NCBI GenBank assembly: GCA_014534155.1
Contig: JACVSB010000122.1
Location: 1 to 5,885, forward strand
DNA: 5,885 bases
Origin: Thermoleophilia bacterium
GTDB taxonomy: Bacteria; Actinomycetota; Thermoleophilia; Gaiellales; Gaiellaceae
Direction of reading: 5' to 3'
Position 1 is the first letter of the stretch; the number at the start of each line of letters is the position of its first letter. Below, piece after piece: positions 1 to 5,698 of this stretch. The notes beneath the pieces are model-generated. The model searched no databases. It had not been told where the DNA came from and was given only the letters and a program-made list of their open reading frames with translations. The position numbers were made by a program, and so were the translations under genes.

Positions 1-697
1 CGGCCAGCCGGGCGGCGTCGGGGCTCGCGCCGATCATGCGCACCTCGTAGCCCCAGCGGGAGCGGTGCAGGAGCGCGAGCAGGACGAGCGCGGCGACGAG
101 CGGGAAGAAGACGCCGATGTGGACGAGGCTCGTGGAGGAGAGACGCGGGAGCACTGCTCCCGGCCCGAAGAGGTCAGTGACGGGGAAGTTGAAGCTCTCC
201 CTGCTCCGCCAGGGGCCCGTGACAAGGTAGGCGACCGCGAGGATCGCGACGTAGTTCAAGAGGAGCGTGGTGATGATCTCGTTCACGCCCCAGAGCGCTC
301 GGGGGAGCGCGGCGAGGAGGGCCCAGGCGGCGCCGGCGAGCATCCCCGCGACGATCATCGCGGGGAGGAGCGCCTCGCCTGACCAGGAGGGGAAGGTCAG
401 GGCGGCCCAGGTCGCGCCGATCGCCCCGGCGTGGAACTGGCCCTCGGCACCGATGTTCCACAGGCGCATCCGGAGCGGGATCGCGACGGCGAGGCCGGTG
501 AGCGCGAGCGGAACCGCTTTCAGGAGCGACTGGGTGAGGGCGAAGTCGCTGCCGAAGGCGCCGCGGAGGAGCGCCTCCACCGCGTCGGCCGGCGACTCGC
601 CGAGCAGGGCGACGACGAGGGCCGAGAGGACGATGCCGACGAGGACGGCGGCGAGCTGGACGAAGAAGGAGCGAAGCGCCCGGCGCGCGGCCCTCAT
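1..697 (-). CDS. Sugar/nucleoside-type ABC transporter permease, first of the usual pair (C-terminus cut off by window edge)
   Basis: Inner-membrane permease subunit of an ABC importer of the BPL_transp_2 family (NupB/YufP/RbsC-like), which forms the channel paired with the ATPase encoded just upstream. I translated this strand by hand: 232 codons stay open from the ATG at 697 to the left edge, about two thirds of the usual ~350 residues. Visible marks are a basic N-terminus followed by a hydrophobic helix (residues ~11-32), the family hallmark WNIGAEGQ at 80-87, further hydrophobic segments near 60-75, 88-102, 110-131, 143-160 and 191-211, the conserved NEIITTLLLNY stretch at 139-149, and a YEVRMIGASPDAARLA segment at 217-232. 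The start overlaps the ATPase stop in an ATGA, and no good Shine-Dalgarno precedes it, so translational coupling is likely. Nucleoside or nucleobase substrate is inferred from the adenine deaminase in the same operon; a sugar substrate cannot be excluded. Confidence 0.9.
   Translation of the reverse strand, partial: MRAARRALRSFFVQLAAVLVGIVLSALVVALLGESPADAVEALLRGAFGSDFALTQSLLKAVPLALTGLAVAIPLRMRLWNIGAEGQFHAGAIGATWAALTFPSWSGEALLPAMIVAGMLAGAAWALLAALPRALWGVNEIITTLLLNYVAILAVAYLVTGPWRSRESFNFPVTDLFGPGAVLPRLSSTSLVHIGVFFPLVAALVLLALLHRSRWGYEVRMIGASPDAARLA
694..697 (-). other. ATGA start/stop overlap between ATPase and permease genes
   Basis: The permease ATG (697-695) and the ATPase TGA (696-694) share bases as ATGA. 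The bases just upstream (GGGCGGGCTGC before ATG) lack a convincing AGGAGG-like site, so ribosomes finishing the ATPase probably reinitiate on the permease. Such coupling usually keeps subunits of one complex in step. Confidence 0.85.
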
Positions 698-2205
698 GCA
701 GCCCGCCCGGCCATCAGGAGCCCGAGCTCTTCCTCGTCGGCCTCGTGCGCCGGGAACGAGCCCATGATCCGTCCCTCGTAGATGACGGCGATCCGGTCGG
801 AGATCCGGATCAACTCGTCCAGGTCCTCGCTGACGACGAGCACCGCGCGGCCGGCGTCGCGCTGCTCGATGAGGAGGCGCCGCGTCGCCTCCGCCGCCCC
901 CACGTCGAGGCCCCGCGTGGGCTGAGCGGCGATGAGGAGGCGGGGATCGGCGGAGATCTCGCGCGCGAGCACGACTTTCTGGACGTTTCCGCCGGAGAGC
1001 GTGGCGACGGGGGCGTCGAGGTCAGCGCGAACGTCGAAGCGGCGCGCGAGCTCCGCCGCGACCCGTCGTCCCCGCCCGCGGTCGAGGAGGAACCGACCGC
1101 CCACCGGCCGGCGTCGGTAGCTCTTCGAGATCAGGTTGTCCGCCACCGAGAGCGCGGGCGCCACGCCGAAGCGCAGGCGGTCCTCGGGGCAGTAGCCGAT
1201 CCCGGCTGCGACGCGGCGCCCGACGCTCCAGCGCGAGACGTCCGTCGCCTCGAAGAGGACGCGGCCGGCGCGCGGCGCGCGCAGCCCGACCACGACCTCC
1301 GCGAGCGCGAGCTGCCCGTTCCCGGCCACGCCCGCGAGTCCCACGATCTCGCCCGCGCGCACCTCCAGGTCGATCCCGCGCAGCGCGGGGACGCCTCGGT
1401 CGTCGCGGGCCTCCACGCCCTCGAGGCGCAGGACGGGGGCGCCCGGCTTCCGTTCCGCGGGAGCGGCAGCCTGGGGCAGGTCCTGGCCGATCATCATCCG
1501 CGCAAGCTCGGCGTGCGTCGTCCGCCCCTTCTCGACGGTGCCGACGTTCCGGCCGCGGCGGAGCACGGTGATCCGGTCGGCGACGGCCACGACCTCGTCC
1601 AGCTTGTGACTGATGAAGACGATCCCGCGCCCCTCGCCGGCCATCCGGCGCAGGCTCTCGAACAGGCCCGAGGCCTCGAGGGGCGTGAGGACGGCGGTCG
1701 GCTCGTCGAGGACGAGGATGTCCGCCCCCCGGTAGAGGTTCTTCAGGATCTCCACGCGCTGCTGCTCGCCGACCGAGAGCTGCCACGTGGGCCGGTCAGG
1801 CTCGACCCGCATGCCGTACGCCTGTGAGAGCCGCGCGATCTCCCGCTCCAGCGCACGCGGCCGGATCAGCGCCCTCGGCGCGTGCCAGCCGAGCGTCACG
1901 TTCTCGGCCACCGTGAAGCGATCGACGAGGCGGAAGTGCTGGTGAACCATCCCCACTCCGCTCTCGATCGCCTGCCGCGGCGAGCGCAGCTCCGCCCGCT
2001 CGCCCCTCAGCTCGATTGAGCCCGCGTCGGGCCGCAGGAGCCCGGCGAGGATGTTCATGAGCGTCGTCTTCCCGGCGCCGTTCTCGCCGAGGAGCGCGTG
2101 GATCTCGCCGCGGGGAAGCTGGAAGTCGACACGGTCGTTCGCACGCACACCGGGGAACTCCTTGACGATCCCGCGCAGGGCGGCGAGGGGCGGCTCTCCG
2201 CTCAT
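694..2205 (-). CDS. Sugar/nucleoside-type ABC importer ATP-binding protein (two fused nucleotide-binding domains)
   Basis: Cytoplasmic ATPase of 503 residues that powers the importer; the length and two-domain build match the RbsA/MglA/NupA/YufO group. The N-terminal domain has Walker A GENGAGKT at 40-47, Q-loop glutamine at 89 in VHQH, signature LSVGEQQR at 143-150, Walker B ILVLDEPT at 163-170 with catalytic Glu168, and switch histidine 200. The C-terminal domain has a Walker A-position segment GVAGNGQ at 292-298 that lacks the P-loop lysine, a Q-loop-like GYCPEDR at 337-343, signature LSGGNVQK at 403-410, and LLIAAQPT at 423-430 with Gln428 where the catalytic Glu would sit. This asymmetry is normal in the nucleoside-type branch and suggests only the first site hydrolyses ATP efficiently. 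The gene overlaps adenine deaminase upstream and the permease downstream by 4 bases each. A nucleoside or nucleobase substrate is inferred from context; paralogues for sugars look similar. Confidence 0.95.
   Translation of the reverse strand: MSGEPPLAALRGIVKEFPGVRANDRVDFQLPRGEIHALLGENGAGKTTLMNILAGLLRPDAGSIELRGERAELRSPRQAIESGVGMVHQHFRLVDRFTVAENVTLGWHAPRALIRPRALEREIARLSQAYGMRVEPDRPTWQLSVGEQQRVEILKNLYRGADILVLDEPTAVLTPLEASGLFESLRRMAGEGRGIVFISHKLDEVVAVADRITVLRRGRNVGTVEKGRTTHAELARMMIGQDLPQAAAPAERKPGAPVLRLEGVEARDDRGVPALRGIDLEVRAGEIVGLAGVAGNGQLALAEVVVGLRAPRAGRVLFEATDVSRWSVGRRVAAGIGYCPEDRLRFGVAPALSVADNLISKSYRRRPVGGRFLLDRGRGRRVAAELARRFDVRADLDAPVATLSGGNVQKVVLAREISADPRLLIAAQPTRGLDVGAAEATRRLLIEQRDAGRAVLVVSEDLDELIRISDRIAVIYEGRIMGSFPAHEADEEELGLLMAGRAA
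2202..2205 (-). other. ATGA start/stop overlap between adenine deaminase and ATPase genes
   Basis: The ATPase ATG (2205-2203) overlaps the adenine deaminase TGA (2204-2202). The preceding bases (GCCGGTCGCGGG) contain no clear Shine-Dalgarno core, so translation of the transporter likely depends on translation of the deaminase. This binds the enzyme and the importer into one expression unit. Confidence 0.85.
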
Positions 2206-3983
2206 CCCGCGACCGGCGGGACGAGGGCGAACTCGACGCCGTCGACCAGGCCGCGGTTCGTGAGCCGGAGAGCGGGAATGACCGCGAGGGAGAGAAACGA
2301 GACGAGCATGTAGGGCGATTCGAGCGTCGAGCCGAGCTCCCGGTAGCCGTGCTCGAGCTCCCGGGCGCGCTCCGCCAGCTCCGGGATCGGACGGTCGGAG
2401 ACGAGCCCGGCGATCGGAAGCGCGAGGAGGGAGAGCACCTCGCGGTCCGCCACGGCGATCATCCCGCCGCCCGCCTCGCGGATGCGGCCGACGGCGAAGA
2501 GCATGTCCTCGTCAGTCATCCCGACGACGAGGAGGTTGTGGTTGTCGTGCGCGACCGTGCTCGCGACGGCCCCCCTGCGCAGCCCAAGGCCGTGCACGAA
2601 GCCGAGCCCGATGGAGCCGGAGCCGCCGTGCCGCTCGATGCTCGCCGCCTTGGCGAGATCGAGCTCCGCCGAGGCGTGCACGGCTCCGTCGACCACGGGG
2701 ACGTCCAGGATCAGGTGCTCCGTCGTCACCGTCTGGTTCCTGAGCCCGATCGCGCGGACGCGCGCCCTCTCGCCGCTCGCCTCGATCCGGAGGTCGTCTC
2801 CGGTGAGTGGCCGTGCGAGCCGGACCGACTCGTATGCGTGGGCGGGGTAGGCGAACGGCTCGAGCTCGCCCACCTCCCGTCCGTCGGCCAGCACCCGGTG
2901 CGGTCGCAGCTCGCGGAGGTCCTCGACGAAGAGGACGTCGGCCAGGCGTCCGGGGGCGATGGAGCCGAGGTCGTGCCGCATCCCGAAGTACTCGGCGGCG
3001 TTCAGCGTGGCCATCTGGATCGCGACGAGCGGCTCGATCCCGGCCCCCACGGCCGTGCGCACCGCGCGGTTCAGGTGACCCTCGGCGACGATCGTCTCCG
3101 GGTGCACGTCGTCCGTGACGAGGAGGCAGTGGCGAGGGTCGATGCCCTCCTCGGTCACGACGCGCGCGAGCTCCGGCACTTCGCGGAACGTGGAGCCGTC
3201 CCGGAACTGCACCCACATCCCCGCCCGCAGCTTCGCGAGCGCGTCCTCCTTCGTCCGCGTCTCGTGGTCGGAGTCGACCCCGGCTGCGATGTAAGCCTGG
3301 AGGCGATGGTCGCGCACGCCGCTCAGGCTCCAGTGGCCGGTCACCTGCTTCCCCGCCTCGAGCGTGGCGGCGATCTCGCCGTGGACCGTCCCGTCGCCTG
3401 CGAGGACGCCCGGCATGTTCATCATCTCGCCCAGGCCGGCCGCCCCCGGCCACGCGAGCGCCGTCCTGATCTCGTCCACGCCGAGGACGGCGCCGGCGTC
3501 CTCGAAGCCCGGCAGCGCCGGCACGCACGAGGGCACCGCGAGGAAGACCTTGAGGGGGAGCCCCTGGGCCTCGTCCAGGAACCAGCGCATGCCCTCGAGG
3601 CCGAAGACGTTGGCCATCTCGTGGTTGTCGATGAAGACCGTCGTCGTCCCGTGCGGGAGCACGCCCTCCGCGAAGCGTGTGACCGTGACCATGACCGACT
3701 CCACGTGCAGGTGCGTGTCCACGAGCCCCGGAACGAGGTACGCGCCCTCGGCGTCGAGCACCTCCGTGGCTGGCCCGCGCGTGTGGTCGGCCGGGCCGAC
3801 CATCGCGATGCGCCCGTGCCTGACCGCCACGTCCACGCCGTCCTCGACCTCCCGGGTGTGGACGTTCACGAGCCGCCCGCCGCGGATGAGGAGGTCGGCC
3901 GGCTCCCGGCCCATGCAGACGGCCGTCAGCGAGCGGGTCACCTGTGCCAGCGGCGTCCGGCTCCATGTCGCTCCCGCGCTCAC
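2202..3983 (-). CDS. ade: Adenine deaminase (adenine aminohydrolase)
   Basis: Cytoplasmic metal-dependent amidohydrolase that converts adenine and water to hypoxanthine and ammonia in purine salvage. From the GTG at 3983 the protein is 593 residues, close to E. coli Ade (588). It shows the metal-binding HxH motif (DTHLHVES, His91 and His93), a GTTTVFIDNHEMANV segment with His121, GEMMN with Glu186, His217 in GHWS, His240 in DSDHE, and a TDD motif at 290-292. The C-terminal adenine-deaminase domain follows, with AHDNHN at 478-483, GGGMIAV at 505-511, LPIAGL at 522-527 and FLSLAVIPALRLT at 563-575. These align along the whole length with the E. coli enzyme as I recall it. The start was chosen because GTG has an AGGAG site 5 bases upstream and gives the family N-terminus; the frame is open to an ATG at 4136, but those 51 extra residues are Arg/Gly/Pro-rich and look non-coding. 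First gene of the visible operon. Confidence 0.95.
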   Translation of the reverse strand: MSAGATWSRTPLAQVTRSLTAVCMGREPADLLIRGGRLVNVHTREVEDGVDVAVRHGRIAMVGPADHTRGPATEVLDAEGAYLVPGLVDTHLHVESVMVTVTRFAEGVLPHGTTTVFIDNHEMANVFGLEGMRWFLDEAQGLPLKVFLAVPSCVPALPGFEDAGAVLGVDEIRTALAWPGAAGLGEMMNMPGVLAGDGTVHGEIAATLEAGKQVTGHWSLSGVRDHRLQAYIAAGVDSDHETRTKEDALAKLRAGMWVQFRDGSTFREVPELARVVTEEGIDPRHCLLVTDDVHPETIVAEGHLNRAVRTAVGAGIEPLVAIQMATLNAAEYFGMRHDLGSIAPGRLADVLFVEDLRELRPHRVLADGREVGELEPFAYPAHAYESVRLARPLTGDDLRIEASGERARVRAIGLRNQTVTTEHLILDVPVVDGAVHASAELDLAKAASIERHGGSGSIGLGFVHGLGLRRGAVASTVAHDNHNLLVVGMTDEDMLFAVGRIREAGGGMIAVADREVLSLLALPIAGLVSDRPIPELAERARELEHGYRELGSTLESPYMLVSFLSLAVIPALRLTNRGLVDGVEFALVPPVAG

Positions 3984-3988
3984 AGTCT

Positions 3989-3993
3989 CTCCT
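3989..3993 (-). promoter_or_regulatory. Ribosome binding site deciding the GTG start of ade
   Basis: AGGAG on the minus strand, 5 bases (AGACT) before the GTG at 3983-3981. It is the only strong Shine-Dalgarno site near the beginning of the adenine deaminase frame and supports the GTG over the in-frame ATG at 4136. Confidence 0.75.
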
Positions 3994-4001
3994 GCACGTC
4001 G

Positions 4002-4033
4002 GCCGTCGCCCCGGCGGGATCCTAAGCGACGGC
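4002..4033 (-). promoter_or_regulatory. Candidate hairpin in the ade leader
   Basis: GCCGTCGC (4002-4009) and GCGACGGC (4026-4033) are perfect 8-base inverted complements separated by 16 bases. In the ade mRNA they could form a stem ending 8 bases before the AGGAG site, close enough to affect ribosome access. There is no T-run after it, so it is not a classical attenuator. In DNA this GC-rich such repeats arise by chance, and no known purine riboswitch core is visible in this leader. Confidence 0.35.
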
Positions 4034-4104
4034 GTCCGCCCCGACCTCGAAGAAGAGTTCGGGTACCCGCACCTCGCCCCGGCGGAGATCTCCCTGGCGT
4101 CCGC
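4031..4104. repeat. Pair of 9-base direct repeats in the divergent intergenic region
   Basis: GGCGTCCGC occurs at 4031-4039 and again at 4096-4104, 65 bases apart start to start. It could be a pair of protein-binding sites or simple compositional coincidence in GC-rich DNA; nothing else supports function. Confidence 0.25.
4060..4093. repeat. Two perfect 10-base palindromes in the divergent intergenic region
   Basis: CGGGTACCCG (4060-4069) and GGAGATCTCC (4084-4093) are each perfect 10-base palindromes, 24 bases apart start to start, which is a little over two helical turns. Their sequences differ, so they are not copies of one operator. They sit upstream of both divergent genes and may be protein-binding sites, but chance is a fair alternative. 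Confidence 0.3.
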
Positions 4105-4136
4105 GCAGCGCTCCTGGGAATGTATGCGTCGTCCAC

Positions 4137-4156
4137 TCGTTAGTAGCGCCTAACGA
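4137..4156. promoter_or_regulatory. Operator-like inverted repeat upstream of the MFS gene
   Basis: TCGTTAG (4137-4143) and CTAACGA (4150-4156) form a perfect 7-6-7 inverted repeat. It is AT-richer than its surroundings, ends 9 bases before the MFS Shine-Dalgarno site and 20 bases before the ATG. The size and symmetry resemble operators bound by TetR-type or other dimeric repressors, which commonly control DHA2 efflux pumps. A bound repressor here would block transcription start or early elongation of the MFS gene. No regulator gene lies in the window, and I cannot place a convincing -35/-10 promoter beside it. It could instead act as a short RNA hairpin in the leader. Confidence 0.5.
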
Positions 4157-4165
4157 CAACGTCCG

Positions 4166-4171
4166 AAGGAG
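4166..4171 (+). promoter_or_regulatory. Ribosome binding site of the MFS transporter gene
   Basis: AAGGAG followed by 5 bases (CGCGC) and ATG at 4177. It is a strong, well-spaced Shine-Dalgarno site that fixes the start of the MFS gene, in contrast to the missing sites at the overlapping operon junctions. Confidence 0.85.
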
Positions 4172-4176
4172 CGCGC

Positions 4177-5628
4177 ATGGAAACAGCTGCCGACCCCCGC
4201 CGCTGGAAGGCACTCGCCGTCCTCGGCGTCGCCTACCTCATGGTCGTCCTCGACGTCTCGATCGTCAACGTCGCGCTGCCCTCGATCCAGACGGACCTCG
4301 GCTTCACCCCGGAGAACCTGCAGTGGGTGGTCTCGGGCTACGCGCTCACGTTCGGGGGCTTCCTGCTCCTCGGAGGTCGTATGGGCGACCTCCTCGGCCG
4401 CCGCCGCCTCTTCATGGTCGGCCTCGGGCTCTTCTTCCTCACGTCCCTCTGGGCCGGGCTCGCGTCCTCCGAGACGATGCTGATCGTCGCGCGCTTCGCG
4501 CAGGGCGCGGCCGGCGCGATCCTCTCGCCCTCCGTCTTCTCGATCATCACCGTCACGTTCGCGGAGGGAGCCGAGCGCAACAAGGCGCTCGGGATCCTCG
4601 GTGGCATTGCGGGCTCGGGCGCCGCGATCGGCGTCCTCCTGGGCGGCGTCCTCACCTCCTACGTGGGCTGGGAGTGGATCTTCTTCGTCAACCTCCCGAT
4701 CGCCGGCGCGGCGCTCCTCCTCGTGCCCCGCTACGTCCGCGAGAGCCGAGCAGACGGTCTCGCGAAGCATTTCGACGCCTGGGGCGCGGTCACCGTGACG
4801 GTCAGCCTCATGCTCCTCGTCTACGGGCTGACGCAGTCGACGAACAACGGCTGGACGTCCTGGAAGACGATCGGAAGTCTCGTCGTCTCCGCGCTCGTCA
4901 TGGCGGTCTTCCTCGCGATCGAGCTGCGCTCGCACTCGCCGCTCGTCCGCCTCGGAATTTTCCGGCGGCGCACGCTCTCGGGTGCGAACGTGATCGGCTT
5001 CCTGCTCGGGACGATGATCTTCGGGATCTTCTTCATGCTCACGCTCTACATGCAGCAGGTGCTCGGCTTCTCGGCCATGCAAACGGGCGTCGGGTACCTC
5101 GCGGTCGCGCTCACGGCGGTCGTCTCGGCGGGCCTCTCGCAGGCGCTCGTGACGCGCTTCAGCGTGAAGCCCGTCCTGACCGCAGGCATGCTCCTGCTGG
5201 GCGGCGGCCTCCTCTACTTCACGCAGGTCTCGCCCGGCGGCTCGTACGTCGCCGACCTCCTGCCCGGCTTCATCCTCACGGGGATCGGGATGGGGTTCTC
5301 GTTCGTCCCCATCTCCATCGCCGCCCTCGCGGGGGTCGAGGGGCCCGAGGCCGGCCTGGCCTCCGGCCTGATCAACACGAGCCAGCAGATCGGCGGCGCG
5401 CTCGGCCTGGCCATCCTCGCCACGGTGGCGACGACGCGGACCGAGAACCTGACGCCCGCCGGCCGGCCGCCCACCGCGGAGGCCCTGACGAGCGGCTTCA
5501 GTCTCGCCTTCTGGTTCGCGGCCGGCTTCTCGGTCGTCGCGCTCCTGACGACGCTCGCCGTCCTCCGCCGCCAGGATCTGGCCCGGGTGGACGCCGAGGA
5601 GGTGCAGCCCGTCCCCGCGGCCGTCTAG
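4177..5628 (+). CDS. MFS transporter, DHA2 (EmrB/QacA-type) 14-helix proton-coupled efflux family
   Basis: Inner-membrane transporter of 483 residues, a typical length for the drug:H+ antiporter-2 family, which exports drugs, dyes or metabolites in exchange for protons. About 14 hydrophobic segments can be counted: roughly 12-30, 49-70, 78-97, 101-123, 137-159, 165-184, 201-219, 229-250, 268-290, 300-320, 330-350, 357-383, 398-419 and 440-463. Family marks are LDVSIVNVALPSI in the first helix (25-37, with Asp26 as likely proton-coupling residue), motif A GGRMGDLLGRRR at 66-77, RFAQGAAGA at 106-114 with Arg106, the motif C region GSGAAIGVLLGG at 146-157, and WEWIFFVNLP at 165-174. Motif C has Ala149 where many antiporters have Pro. 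The start follows a strong AAGGAG. The gene diverges from the ade operon and converges on the formamidase-like gene, so it is probably transcribed alone. The substrate cannot be read from the sequence. Confidence 0.93.
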   Translation: METAADPRRWKALAVLGVAYLMVVLDVSIVNVALPSIQTDLGFTPENLQWVVSGYALTFGGFLLLGGRMGDLLGRRRLFMVGLGLFFLTSLWAGLASSETMLIVARFAQGAAGAILSPSVFSIITVTFAEGAERNKALGILGGIAGSGAAIGVLLGGVLTSYVGWEWIFFVNLPIAGAALLLVPRYVRESRADGLAKHFDAWGAVTVTVSLMLLVYGLTQSTNNGWTSWKTIGSLVVSALVMAVFLAIELRSHSPLVRLGIFRRRTLSGANVIGFLLGTMIFGIFFMLTLYMQQVLGFSAMQTGVGYLAVALTAVVSAGLSQALVTRFSVKPVLTAGMLLLGGGLLYFTQVSPGGSYVADLLPGFILTGIGMGFSFVPISIAALAGVEGPEAGLASGLINTSQQIGGALGLAILATVATTRTENLTPAGRPPTAEALTSGFSLAFWFAAGFSVVALLTTLAVLRRQDLARVDAEEVQPVPAAV

Positions 5629-5631
5629 TCC

Positions 5632-5641
5632 CTTCGCGAAG
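5632..5641. repeat. Short 10-base palindrome just after the MFS stop
   Basis: CTTCGCGAAG is a perfect palindrome that begins 3 bases after the TAG stop and ends 2 bases before the large hairpin. It could be a small additional stem or a protein-binding site; it may also be chance. Confidence 0.3.
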
Positions 5642-5643
5642 CG

Positions 5644-5681
5644 AGGAGGCGCGTGCCCGCGCGAGCGGGCGCGCGCCTCCT
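5644..5681. terminator. Long GC-rich hairpin between convergent genes, likely bidirectional terminator
   Basis: AGGAGGCGCGTGCCCGC (5644-5660) pairs with GCGGGCGCGCGCCTCCT (5665-5681) across a GCGA loop. That gives a 17-pair stem with 16 Watson-Crick pairs and one G-U wobble (T5654 with G5671), capped by a GNRA-type tetraloop on the plus strand. It starts 15 bases after the MFS stop and ends 17 bases from the stop of the gene on the other strand, the usual place for a shared terminator. There is no T-run on either side, so it is not a canonical intrinsic terminator; U-less hairpins of this kind have been proposed as terminators in actinobacteria. It may alternatively protect mRNA 3' ends. Confidence 0.75.
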
Positions 5682-5698
5682 AGTTCGCCGGCGCCCGG

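Noticed and set aside
745..1827. A 360-codon plus-strand frame antisense to the ABC ATPase
   Set aside because: Composition is charged and repetitive with no motif, and the opposite strand has all ABC ATPase signatures in one unbroken frame.
2349..4025. A long plus-strand open frame (558 codons) lying entirely antisense to adenine deaminase
   Set aside because: Its product is a low-complexity Arg/Glu/His/Asp/Val-rich string without any family motif, while the minus strand encodes a full-length recognisable enzyme. Long antisense frames are expected where third positions are nearly all G or C.
3984..4176. Sigma-70-like promoters for ade and for the MFS gene, and a purine riboswitch
   Set aside because: No -35/-10 pair with acceptable sequence and spacing could be placed on either strand, and the conserved riboswitch core was not found. 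The promoters must exist but cannot be called by eye in this GC-rich DNA.
4022..4213. A 63-codon minus-strand frame in the divergent region that could be a small leader gene before ade
   Set aside because: It begins inside the MFS gene, has no Shine-Dalgarno site that I can see and matches no family. A leader peptide cannot be excluded but is not supported.
4150..5082. A 310-codon minus-strand frame antisense to the MFS gene
   Set aside because: It is rich in Glu, Asp and Arg as expected from reverse-reading hydrophobic codons, and the plus strand encodes a convincing 14-helix transporter.
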